Part shown: piece after piece, positions 1-7,302 of the stretch
Layout: each line of letters begins with the position of its first letter
Position numbering within the stretch: the stretch's first letter is position 1
Assembly: GCF_014646095.1 (NCBI RefSeq)
Contig: NZ_BMMU01000025.1
Location: forward strand, 97,877-131,861
Source: Streptomyces lacrimifluminis
GTDB taxonomy: Bacteria > Actinomycetota > Actinomycetes > Streptomycetales > Streptomycetaceae
Length of the DNA: 33,985 nucleotides
Direction: 5' to 3'
Program-made: the position numbers and the translations under genes
The notes under the pieces: generated by a model
The model's input: only the letters and a program-made list of their open reading frames with translations
Told to the model about the DNA's origin: nothing
The model's database searches: none

Positions 1-37
1 ACCCGCACCCCCACCCGCCGACCCCGCGGAGCGCCCC

Positions 38-940
38 TCACCCAACCCCCCGCCCCACCACCCGCAGCGCCTCGACCGCCGCACGAATCGACGGCCGACG
101 GTCGGCATCCGCACGCCAGACCACGTACACATGCCGCCGCACACGCTGTCGCAACGGAACGGTGACAACCCCGGCAGGCACCGGATCACGGCCCAGCAGC
201 GGCGCGATGCACACACCAAGCCCCGCCGCGACCAACGCCAGTTGCGTATGGGTCTCCGCCGCACGATGCCCGATGCACGGCTCGACCCCCTTGGATCGCA
301 GCGTGAACATCAGCCACTCGTGGCAGAACTCCCCCTCGCCCCACGTGATCCACTCGTCCTCGGCGAACTCCCCGAGGTCCACCTCGCTCCGGCCTGCGAG
401 CCGATGAGCGGCCGGCATCGCCACGTCCGCCTGGTCGTCGAGGATCGCCGCCTTCACCAGACCGTCGGGCAACGGCATCGGCTTGTTGTACCAGTCGAGC
501 ACGACCGCCAGATCCAGGTCCCCGCGCACCACCCCGGCGACCCCGGCCTCCGGTTCCAGCTCGCACGAGCGCACCCGCAGGCCGGGATGCTCCGCACGCA
601 GCGTCGCGAGCGCGGCCGGGAACAGTCCGCGCGCGGCGGTCGGGAACGCCGAGAGCCGCAGTTCGCCCACCACCTGCCCGCGCTGCGCCTCCAGATCCGA
701 CTGGGCCAGCTCGACCTGGGACAGGATGCGCGCGGCATGGTCCGCGAGCAGGCGTCCGGCGTCGGTGAGCCGCACGCCCCGCCCGTTCTTGGCGAGGAGC
801 TGCTGCCCCACTTCCCGCTCCAGCTTGGACATCTGTTGCGAGACGGCCGAGGTCGTCACATGCAGCCCCTCGGCCGCCCCGCTGACCGAGCCGTGCCGGG
901 CGAGGGCGTCGAGGGTGCGCAGGCGTTCCAGGTTCAACAT
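38..940 (-). CDS. LysR-family transcriptional regulator
   Basis: A 300-residue LysR-type DNA-binding regulator. The N-terminal winged helix-turn-helix covers about residues 3-62 and contains the typical stretch GSVSGAAEGLHVTTSAVSQQ. The rest (about 90-295) is the periplasmic-binding-protein-like effector domain. I chose the ATG at 940, giving MLNLERLRTLDALARHG, because LysR proteins normally begin only a few residues before this helix. A longer reading frame to 970 would add ten unconserved residues. It is divergent from a DMT-family exporter 74 bp away, the classic layout in which a LysR regulator controls its neighbour and itself. The effector is unknown; an amino acid or similar exported metabolite is a guess from the neighbour. 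Confidence 0.93.
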   Translation of the reverse strand: MLNLERLRTLDALARHGSVSGAAEGLHVTTSAVSQQMSKLEREVGQQLLAKNGRGVRLTDAGRLLADHAARILSQVELAQSDLEAQRGQVVGELRLSAFPTAARGLFPAALATLRAEHPGLRVRSCELEPEAGVAGVVRGDLDLAVVLDWYNKPMPLPDGLVKAAILDDQADVAMPAAHRLAGRSEVDLGEFAEDEWITWGEGEFCHEWLMFTLRSKGVEPCIGHRAAETHTQLALVAAGLGVCIAPLLGRDPVPAGVVTVPLRQRVRRHVYVVWRADADRRPSIRAAVEALRVVGRGVG

Positions 941-950
941 GTAAGTGATC

Positions 951-992
951 CTACGAGATAGGGCGAACACATGCTCGCTTGTGCTACGAGAT
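951..992. promoter_or_regulatory. Direct repeat in LysR/DMT divergent promoter
   Basis: The 9-bp sequence CTACGAGAT occurs at 951-959 and again at 984-992, 33 bp apart, or about three helical turns. Between them is GCGA-N8-TCGC. The pair lies inside the 74-bp divergent promoter, where LysR regulators usually bind two sites on the same face of the DNA. That it is the LysR operator is inference. Confidence 0.4.
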
Positions 993-1014
993 CGACTCGG
1001 GGATCGTGGCGCCC

Positions 1015-1989
1015 ATGAGCCGCCTCACCACCCCGAAGCCCACGGCACCCATGCCCACGCCCACGTCCGCCCGGGCCGGTCACCGCCCCGCCCTCGACTG
1101 GCGCGTCCGCTTCGGCGTGCTGTCCCTGGTCTGGGGCTTCAGCTTCCTCCTGATCAAGGTGGGCACACAGGGGTTCGCGCCGTTCCAGGTCACCTTCGGC
1201 CGTCTGCTGTTCGGTACGGCGGTCCTGGCGGCGGCGTTGGCGGTGAAGCGGGAGCGACTGCCGCGCGGTGCGCGCACCTGGGGGCATCTCGCGGTGGCCG
1301 CGTTCCTGCTGAACGCGCTGCCGTTCTCGCTGTTCGCGTACGCGGAGCTGACGATCCCGTCCACGCTCGCCGGTATCTGCAACGCGACCTCGCCGCTGTG
1401 GGGCATGGCCCTGTCCCTGGTGGCGCTCTCGGAGGACCGGCCCACGCGGGCGCGGGTGGCCGGTCTCGGTCTGGGCTTCACAGGTGTGCTGACCGTCCTC
1501 GGCGTCTGGCAGGGCTTCCACGGCCTGGACGCCACCGGGACCGCACTGGCCCTGCTGGCCTCGCTCAGCTACCCGATCGGCTGGATCTACGTCCGCCGTA
1601 CGCTGGCGGGCTCCAGCCACTCGCATCTGTCACTCAGCGGCGCCCAACTGCTGCTGGCCACCCTGCAACTGGCCGTGGTCACACCGCTGTTCACCGGAAT
1701 ACCCGACGGCGTCCCGCTCGGCCCGCTGCTCGCGATCGTCGCGCTCGGCGCCCTGGGCACAGGCTTCGCGATGCTGCTGCAGTACGGCCTCGTCGCCGAG
1801 ACGGGCCCGACGACCGCCCAGATGGTCACGTACTTCATCCCGGTCATCGCCACCGTCGCGGGCGTCACCCTGCTCGGCGAGACCCTGACCTGGTCGACAC
1901 CGGTGGGCGCGGTGGTGGTACTGGCCGGGGCGGCACTCACCCAGGCCGGTCCTCGCCGCCGCCACCGCTGGCCCGAGCCTCGGCCGTAG
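1015..1989 (+). CDS. EamA/DMT-family transporter
   Basis: A 324-residue inner-membrane drug/metabolite transporter of the EamA (RhaT/YdcZ-like) type. The sequence shows about ten hydrophobic helices in two repeated halves, with VLSLVWGFSFLLIKVGTQGF opening the first EamA unit and the second beginning near residue 155 (GLDATGTALALLASLSYPIG). I chose ATG 1015 rather than the upstream TTG at 979 because the extra residues are not hydrophobic and overlap the promoter. Divergent from the LysR gene, which probably regulates it. Members export small metabolites such as amino acids, but the substrate cannot be read from sequence. It is the first of three DMT transporters in the window. It converges with the MocR gene at 2071. 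Confidence 0.92.
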   Translation: MSRLTTPKPTAPMPTPTSARAGHRPALDWRVRFGVLSLVWGFSFLLIKVGTQGFAPFQVTFGRLLFGTAVLAAALAVKRERLPRGARTWGHLAVAAFLLNALPFSLFAYAELTIPSTLAGICNATSPLWGMALSLVALSEDRPTRARVAGLGLGFTGVLTVLGVWQGFHGLDATGTALALLASLSYPIGWIYVRRTLAGSSHSHLSLSGAQLLLATLQLAVVTPLFTGIPDGVPLGPLLAIVALGALGTGFAMLLQYGLVAETGPTTAQMVTYFIPVIATVAGVTLLGETLTWSTPVGAVVVLAGAALTQAGPRRRHRWPEPRP

Positions 1990-2070
1990 GTTCGCGCCCA
2001 GCGCGCCGCAGAGCTCCGGCGGGTCGCCGGTCGGACCATCGGGGCTGGTCACACCCTCGCGCCGGCCCCC

Positions 2071-3402
2071 TCACACGTAGGTCCGCGCCGGGGCCGGCCT
2101 CACCGCGGCGGCGATCGCGTCCGCCAGCGGACCCGTCTCCTCCCGCGTCAGCGTCGCGACGGTCACCCGGATACCGGACGGGGCGTTCATCCGGAAGCGC
2201 GCGCCGGGGGCGACGGCCCAGCCGGCGTGCAGCAGCCGGGCGACCGCGCCGGTCTCGTCCGGGACGGGGATCCACACGTTCAGTCCGCTGCGCCCATGGG
2301 CCGCGACCCCGCGCTGCGCGAGCGCGTCGATCAGCGCGTCCCGGCGCCGCCCGTACGCCGAGGCCACCGCGCGTGTGTCCAGTGCGCCATCGGCCCACAG
2401 CCGCACGACGGCCCGTTGCAGCAGCCGGCTGACCCAGCCCGGCCCGAGTCGCTGCCGCCCCAGGACCCGGTCGACGGTGACGGCGTCCCCGGTGAGGACG
2501 GCGAGGCGCAGATCGGGGCCGTACGCCTTGGCGACCGAGCGGACGAACGCCCAGTGCCGGGTGACCCCGGCCAGCGGGTGGAGGGGCTGGTCGACGATCC
2601 GGTAGCCGTGGTCGTCCTCGATGAGCAGGGTCTCCGGGTGCTCCCCGAGCACGGAACACAGGGCACGTGCGCGCGTGGCACTCATCACGGCCCCGGTCGG
2701 GTTCTGCGCCCGGTCCGTGACGATCAGCGCCCGCGCCCCGGCCGCCAGCGCCTGCCGTACGTCCTCGGCGAGCGGCCCCTCGTCGTCGACGCCCACCGGA
2801 ACCATGCGCAGCCCGAGCGCCGGCACGAGATCCAGCAGCCCGCCCCACCCGGGGTCCTCTACGGCAACCGTGTCACCGGGCTTGAGGTGTACGGCGAGGA
2901 CGCGCTCGATGCCGTCCAGCGCACTGGAGGTGAGGGCGAGGGGCCCGTCCGGCACACCGTCCGCGTCGAGGTCGGCGCGGGCGATGCGGGCCAACTCCGG
3001 TTCGACGGTGGCGTCCCCGTAGAGCACCGGAGCTCTGTCACCCTGCTCACCGGCCGCCGCGAACGCCGCCGCCAGAGACGGCAGCAGCACCGGATCGGGG
3101 TTCCCGTGCGCGACGTCCCGCACACCGGCGGGCACCTCCACCCGGATGTACTCGCGCCCGGTGGTGGCCGGCCTGGAGCGCACCCGGCTGCCGCGCCGCC
3201 CGTGGGTTTCGATGACCCCGCGTTCGCGCAGCGTGCGATAGGCGGCGGCGACGGTATTGGGGTTCACCCCGAGCCGCTCCGCCAACTCCCGCATGGGCGG
3301 CAGCAGTTGACCGGGTTCCAGCTCCCCGGCACCCACCGCGCGTTCGACGCTCGCGGAAATCTCTGCTGCACCCCGACCTTGGATCGGATATTCTCCTAGC
3401 AC
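2071..3402 (-). CDS. MocR-type GntR regulator with aminotransferase domain
   Basis: A 443-residue MocR/PdxR-like regulator. Residues about 8-76 form a GntR winged helix (GQLLPPMRELAERLGVNPNT, then YRTLRERGVIETHGRRGSRV). Residues about 95-435 are a fold-type I aminotransferase-like PLP domain. Lys292 in SVAKAYGPDLRL is the expected PLP-binding lysine, with Asn234 (QNPTG) and Asp263/Asp264 as cofactor contacts. The start is GTG 3402; an extended start is not supported. It is divergent from a PPOx flavoprotein with a 12-bp perfect palindrome between them. MocR proteins commonly sense PLP or an amino-acid adduct and control vitamin B6 or amino-acid genes; which ligand is used here is not visible. 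Confidence 0.93.
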   Translation of the reverse strand: MLGEYPIQGRGAAEISASVERAVGAGELEPGQLLPPMRELAERLGVNPNTVAAAYRTLRERGVIETHGRRGSRVRSRPATTGREYIRVEVPAGVRDVAHGNPDPVLLPSLAAAFAAAGEQGDRAPVLYGDATVEPELARIARADLDADGVPDGPLALTSSALDGIERVLAVHLKPGDTVAVEDPGWGGLLDLVPALGLRMVPVGVDDEGPLAEDVRQALAAGARALIVTDRAQNPTGAVMSATRARALCSVLGEHPETLLIEDDHGYRIVDQPLHPLAGVTRHWAFVRSVAKAYGPDLRLAVLTGDAVTVDRVLGRQRLGPGWVSRLLQRAVVRLWADGALDTRAVASAYGRRRDALIDALAQRGVAAHGRSGLNVWIPVPDETGAVARLLHAGWAVAPGARFRMNAPSGIRVTVATLTREETGPLADAIAAAVRPAPARTYV

Positions 3403-3413
3403 AACGCTTATTA

Positions 3414-3425
3414 TGCACTAGTGCA
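3414..3425. promoter_or_regulatory. Palindromic operator TGCACTAGTGCA
   Basis: A perfect 12-bp palindrome in the 46-bp gap between the MocR-type gene and the PPOx gene, set in unusually AT-rich sequence for this genome. It lies 12 bp upstream of the MocR start and 23 bp before the PPOx start, so a bound protein could block both promoters. Binding by the MocR protein is inferred from position. Confidence 0.55.
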
Positions 3426-3448
3426 ATATGGACCGCAAGGAGACGGCG

Positions 3449-4204
3449 ATGTCGGGGACCACACCGGACGAGCAGAGCACGCAGGACGCCGTACAGGAAA
3501 CGACGTCGGCACCACCGCAGGAGGGCCACCAGTCACCCCCCGCACCTCCCGCCGACACCTACGCCCCGACCGACCGCACGGTCCCCACCCGCTCCGCCGA
3601 CCGTGCTTCGTACGACAAGGAGTCGGTGCACGCGATCCTCGACGAGGGGTATGTGTGCCACCTCGGCTTCGTCCGTGACGGTGCGCCGGTCGTGCTGCCG
3701 ACGCTGTACGCGCGGCTCGGCGAGTGCCTCTACGTCCACGGCTCGACGGGCTCGCGCCCGCTGCGTATGACGGGTCGGCCCGACCCGGGCCTGCCGGTCT
3801 GCCTGACGGTCACGCACGTGGACGCGCTGATCCTGGCCCGGTCCGCCTTCCACCACTCGATCAACTACCGCTCGGTGGTGGTCCACGGCATCGCCCACCA
3901 GGTGACGGACCCGGACGAGAAGCGCCTGGCCCTGGATGTCCTGGTCGACAACGTCGTGGCCGGCCGCTCCGCCGACTCGCGGCCCGCCAACGCGAAGGAA
4001 CTGGCCGCCACCGCCGTGATCCGTATCGACCTCGACCAGGTCTCCGCGAAGATGCGCACGGGCGGGGTCAACGACGAGCCCGAGGACCTCGCGCTCCCCC
4101 ACTGGGCCGGTGTGGTTCCGCTGCGCAAGGGCTACGAAGCTCCGGTCGCCGACGCGGAGTTGGCTGCCGGCACCCAGCTCCCCGACTACCTCGGGGCCCG
4201 CTGA
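3449..4204 (+). CDS. PPOx-family flavin/pyridoxamine oxidase-like protein
   Basis: A 251-residue member of the pyridoxamine 5'-phosphate oxidase-like split-barrel family, the subgroup that includes nitroimidazole-resistance (NimA-like) flavoproteins. After a polar, low-complexity tail of about 50 residues (rich in Pro, Gln, Thr), the barrel begins at YDKESVHAILDEGYVCHLGF, followed by YVHGSTGSRPLRM, a common cofactor-contact segment. I chose ATG 3449 because AAGGAG lies at good distance before it; ATG 3428 in the same frame has no RBS and sits on the operator. The reaction is unknown. It is probably controlled by the divergent MocR gene and shares a transcript with the truncated PaiB-like ORF five bases downstream. 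Confidence 0.9.
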   Translation: MSGTTPDEQSTQDAVQETTSAPPQEGHQSPPAPPADTYAPTDRTVPTRSADRASYDKESVHAILDEGYVCHLGFVRDGAPVVLPTLYARLGECLYVHGSTGSRPLRMTGRPDPGLPVCLTVTHVDALILARSAFHHSINYRSVVVHGIAHQVTDPDEKRLALDVLVDNVVAGRSADSRPANAKELAATAVIRIDLDQVSAKMRTGGVNDEPEDLALPHWAGVVPLRKGYEAPVADAELAAGTQLPDYLGAR

Positions 4205-4209
4205 TCCCG

Positions 4210-4440
4210 ATGCCGATCCACCCGTGGGACGCCGCGGAGTGGCAACAGTGGCTGGCCGCCCACGACTTCGGCCGGCTCGCCGTCAACGGCCTGCCCGGCG
4301 AGGTGCCGTACGTCCAGCCGCTGCACTTCGCGTACGACGCCGAAGCGGTGACCCATCCGGCCCACCCCAACCGCACTGGCCCGCACTGGCCCGCACTGGA
4401 AGGAAACCCGGTCGTCCTGCTCAGCGTGGTCGAGGACTGA
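4210..4440 (+). pseudogene. Truncated PaiB-like FMN-binding regulator (N-terminal part)
   Basis: A 76-codon reading frame beginning MPIHPWDAAEWQQWLAAHDF and continuing LAVNGLPGEVPYVQPLHFAY and ALEGNPVVLLSVVED. This matches the start of PaiB-type FMN-binding negative regulators, which are normally about 200 residues, so roughly the last 60% is missing. The frame stops at TGA 4438, exactly where sequence from an unrelated aldo/keto reductase begins. It starts five bases after the PPOx stop, so it was probably in that operon. Near 4374-4398 CACTGGCCCG is tandemly repeated. It cannot fold as a complete flavin-binding barrel; a stable short product is unlikely. Confidence 0.75.
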
Positions 4441-4441
4441 T

Positions 4442-5017
4442 CCCGAGAGCCTCAGGTCGGCTGTCCACGACAACCTCCGGCACCTCGGCGTGGACGTACT
4501 CGACGTGGTGAACCTGCGTGTCGGCGCCGACCTGGTCGGCGGACCGGCGCCGCTCGACGAGAAGTTCGGGGCGCTGGCCGAGCTCCAGAAAGAAGGTCTG
4601 ATCCGGCATCTCGGGCTGAGTGCGGTCACCGCGGACCAGCTGACCGAGGCGCAGGCCATCGCCCCGGTCGTCACCGTGCAGAACCTCTACAACCTGGCCA
4701 ACCGCGGGGACGACGCGCTGGTCGAGCGGTGCGCGGCGGAGAACATCGCCTTCGCCCCCTTCTTCCCGCTCGGCGGCTTCACCCCGCTCCAGTCGCAGAC
4801 CCTCACCGATGTCGCCGCCCGCCTCGACGCCTCGCCCCAGCAGGTCGCCCTGGCCTGGCTGCTCCAGCGCTCACCGAACATCGTCCTCATCCCCGGTACC
4901 TCGTCACGGGCCCATCTGCGCGAGAACATCGCCGCCGCGGACCTGACACTGCCGGCGGACGCCATCGCGGAACTCGACACGATCGGCGACGCGCAGGACA
5001 TCGCCCAGGGCGACTGA
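4442..5017 (+). pseudogene. Truncated aldo/keto reductase (C-terminal part)
   Basis: The open frame from 4442 reads PESLRSAVHDNLRHLGVDVL, then DVVNLRV and 160 further residues of an NADPH-dependent aldo/keto reductase, including AELQKEGLIRHLGLSAVTAD, VQNLYNLANR and the C-terminal cofactor segment IPGTSSRAHLRENIAAADL. The N-terminal third with the catalytic Asp, Tyr and Lys is absent, so it cannot be an active reductase. A GTG at 4490 could start a 175-residue product, but no RBS is evident and a longer frame reads into the junction. The fragment is fused directly to the PaiB-like fragment, which indicates a deletion between two genes. It ends three bases from the stop of the convergent DMT gene. 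Confidence 0.8.
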
Positions 5018-5020
5018 GTC

Positions 5021-5986
5021 TCAGCCGAGCACCCTTCCGGGCTCCGCCCGCCGCTCCGCGCTTCCGTCCGCACCAGCACCTCGTGTCTCCGCCACCGCGA
5101 GCCCCGCCACCGCGCCCAGCATCACCAGGGTGCCCACGACGGTCGCCATCGTCAGCCGCTCACCGAGCAGAGTGACGGCGAGGAGTGCCGCGCTCACCGG
5201 CTCCAGGAGCATGACCACGGAAACGGTCGCCGAGCGGACGACGGCCGCCCCGGCGAAGTACAACCCGTACGCCAGGGCGGTGGGTACGGCGGCGACGTAC
5301 ACCAGAAGCCCGACGAACCGCAGGCCGTCGTCGGTGTGCGGGAGGAGCCCCTCCGCGAGCCCGAAGGGCAGCAGACAGAGCGTCGTGACACCGAAGGCCC
5401 TGACGGACGTACCGAACGCGTCCGTTCCACCGTCCCGCCCCCACCAGCGGGTGAGAAGGGTGATCACGGCGTACCCGGCCGCGGAGAGCACGGCCCAGGC
5501 GACTCCCGACGGCCGCACCTGGGCGCCGCCGCTGCCCAGCAGCACCGCAAGTCCGGTGAGCGCCCCCGCGACGGCGACGGTCCCGCCTGCTCCCAGCCGC
5601 TCGCCCATGGTCACCCGGGCGCCCAGCGCGATGAGGACGGGCCCTGCGCCCAGGGTGACGACGGTGGCGACCGCGAGGCCGGTGGCCTGGACGGACGCGA
5701 AGTAGGCGGTCTGGAACACGGCGAGCGAGATGCCGGTGACACCGGCGCGGAGGGCCTTTCGGCGCCTCGGTTCGGGCCGGACGGCCGTACGGCGGCGCAG
5801 TGACCGTGCGAGGAGCAGCAGGACGAAGCCACCGGCACAGCGCCAGAAGGAGAGGGCGACGGGACCCATGTCGCTCACCCGGTGGACGAGGGAGGCGGCG
5901 GCGCCCGCGGTGCCCCAGGCGACACCGGCGACGGTCAGGAACAGCAGGCCTCGCCCGATGGGAAGGCCGGAGACGGTGTTGGACAC
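5021..5986 (-). CDS. EamA/DMT-family transporter
   Basis: A 321-residue membrane transporter with about ten hydrophobic segments in two EamA repeats; the first begins GLLFLTVAGVAWGTAGAAAS, the second near residue 155 (VAWAVLSAAGYAVITLL). The start is GTG 5986, six bases downstream of GGAGAG. That RBS lies entirely inside a perfect 8-bp hairpin stem (5993-6014). About 170 bp further upstream is a short leaderless ORF, suggesting post-transcriptional control. Members of the family export metabolites or toxic compounds; the substrate is unknown. It is followed tail to tail by the aldo/keto reductase remnant. The next DMT gene (6208-7209), also on the minus strand, lies upstream, 221 bp away. Confidence 0.92.
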   Translation of the reverse strand: MSNTVSGLPIGRGLLFLTVAGVAWGTAGAAASLVHRVSDMGPVALSFWRCAGGFVLLLLARSLRRRTAVRPEPRRRKALRAGVTGISLAVFQTAYFASVQATGLAVATVVTLGAGPVLIALGARVTMGERLGAGGTVAVAGALTGLAVLLGSGGAQVRPSGVAWAVLSAAGYAVITLLTRWWGRDGGTDAFGTSVRAFGVTTLCLLPFGLAEGLLPHTDDGLRFVGLLVYVAAVPTALAYGLYFAGAAVVRSATVSVVMLLEPVSAALLAVTLLGERLTMATVVGTLVMLGAVAGLAVAETRGAGADGSAERRAEPGRVLG

Positions 5987-5992
5987 GGGAGT

Positions 5993-6014
5993 CTCTCCGC
6001 AGACGCGCGGAGAG
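5993..6014 (-). promoter_or_regulatory. Hairpin enclosing the RBS of a DMT transporter
   Basis: CTCTCCGC (5993-6000) and GCGGAGAG (6007-6014) form a perfect 8-bp stem with a 6-base loop. On the minus-strand transcript the stem contains GGAGAG, the only good ribosome-binding site for the GTG at 5986. If the hairpin forms, translation should be blocked. Function as a switch is inference. Confidence 0.5.
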
Positions 6015-6155
6015 GGGTCGAAAGACCGCCCACCGCACGGAGGTTGACGAAAGGACCCGGGCCCTCAGGGCTCCGCGGGATCCTCGGACGTCGTCTGCGG
6101 GCAGCACCGTACAGCCGACGGCGATACGTCGGACATGTTCTCCGGAGAGCCCGCC

Positions 6156-6197
6156 TCAGGCGGCCGGCGGCGGAAGGACGAGTGCGCGTGCGTACAT
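6156..6197 (-). CDS. Putative leaderless leader peptide (13 aa) before DMT gene
   Basis: A 13-codon ORF, MYARALVLPPPAA, between two DMT genes and too short for normal gene calling. The minus-strand sequence TAGGGT (complement of 6205-6210) lies exactly 7 bases before the ATG, so transcription would start at the A of the ATG and the message would be leaderless, which is common in Streptomyces. Three consecutive prolines near the end could slow ribosomes. The stop codon sits in the loop of a short stem CCGCC-TGA-GGCGG (6151-6163). Further GC-rich hairpins follow before the RBS hairpin at 5993-6014. The arrangement resembles an attenuation or translation-sensing leader for the gene at 5021-5986. 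No homology is claimed. Confidence 0.4.
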   Translation of the reverse strand: MYARALVLPPPAA

Positions 6198-6207
6198 GGT
6201 CACGACC

Positions 6208-7209
6208 CTATGCGGCGGTATGGCGGTCCGCCACGTCCTTTTCGGGTCCCCGGGCGACCGGCTCCGCCGACCCCTTGGCGGGCGCCGACGACTGCGCGAT
6301 GAACGCGCCCAGGAGCACCACCGCGCCCCCGAGGATCTGCGGCGCCGACAGATGCTCGCCCAGCAGCACCCAGGCGAGCACGGTCGCGATGACCGCCTCC
6401 AGACACGCCACGACCCCGGCGACCTGCGGCGAGAGCCGCCGCACGGCGAGCACTCCGGTGATGTAGGCGACGACCGTGGCGACCAGCACCAGCCAGCCCA
6501 GCAACAGCCCGGCCGCGACGGGCGTGCCGTCCATGTGGGCGGTGCCCGCGAGCACGGACCAGTCCATGCGCCACGGCCGCGCGACGACGGTCAGTACGAG
6601 GGCGCCGACCAGGAGGCCGTACGCGATGACACCGAGCGGGTCCGGCGCCTCGTCGCCCGCGTCGCTGCCCTGGTCGGACAGGACGAAGTAGCCGACCTGA
6701 CAGCAGGCGGCGGCGAACGCGAGCAGCAACCCCACGGCGTTGAAGCTCAGCCCGGACCACACCTCGACGACACAGGCGAGCCCGCCCACCGCGAGGACGA
6801 CACCGAGCGCCGCGGCACGGGTCACCGGCCGCCGCTGCACGAACCGCACCCAACCGAGCACGAGCGCGGGTGCCAGGTACTCGACGAGCAGAGCGACCCC
6901 GACGGGGATACGGGAGATCGCGGCGAAGTAGCAGGCCTGGACACCGGCCACGGCGAACAGGCCGAACCCGGCGAGCAGCGCGGGCCGTCGGCGCACCAGC
7001 CCCCGGTGCCGCACGGCCAGGGGCAGCATCACGAGAGCGGCGCCCGTCACGCGCAGCCACACCACGTGCAGCGGATCGAGGCCCGCCTCGATCAACGGCT
7101 TGGCCGCGACCCCCGACCCGCCGAAGGCGACCGCCGACACCAGCGCGAGCCCGAGCCCGACGCTCTTGCCCAGACCGACCTCACCACTCCCTGACGTACG
7201 CACCGGCAC
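6208..7209 (-). CDS. EamA/DMT-family transporter
   Basis: A 333-residue DMT-family membrane protein, again with two EamA halves and about ten hydrophobic helices. The first half begins near residue 15 (KSVGLGLALVSAVAFGGSGV) and contains the family-typical PLHVVWLRVTGAALVMLPLA; the second begins near residue 155. The frame opens at GTG 7209 without a clear RBS, so a start some codons further in is possible. Its stop codon TAG (6208-6210) overlaps the putative -10 box of the leader ORF for the next transporter. Sequence resemblance to the gene at 5021-5986 is limited to family motifs, so recent tandem duplication is not evident. Substrate unknown; amino-acid or metabolite export is typical. Confidence 0.9.
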   Translation of the reverse strand: MPVRTSGSGEVGLGKSVGLGLALVSAVAFGGSGVAAKPLIEAGLDPLHVVWLRVTGAALVMLPLAVRHRGLVRRRPALLAGFGLFAVAGVQACYFAAISRIPVGVALLVEYLAPALVLGWVRFVQRRPVTRAAALGVVLAVGGLACVVEVWSGLSFNAVGLLLAFAAACCQVGYFVLSDQGSDAGDEAPDPLGVIAYGLLVGALVLTVVARPWRMDWSVLAGTAHMDGTPVAAGLLLGWLVLVATVVAYITGVLAVRRLSPQVAGVVACLEAVIATVLAWVLLGEHLSAPQILGGAVVLLGAFIAQSSAPAKGSAEPVARGPEKDVADRHTAA

Positions 7210-7302
7210 ATGATGACAGGCGACGACATGACCGTCACCCCCGATGACACCTGTCTCACCGACTGGACGGGACCCAGGGCTCCGTCGAGCGGGCTCCGCG
7301 CC

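Noticed and set aside
1..37. Gene at the left edge
   Set aside because: Only 37 bases of C-rich sequence follow the LysR stop; nothing can be supported.
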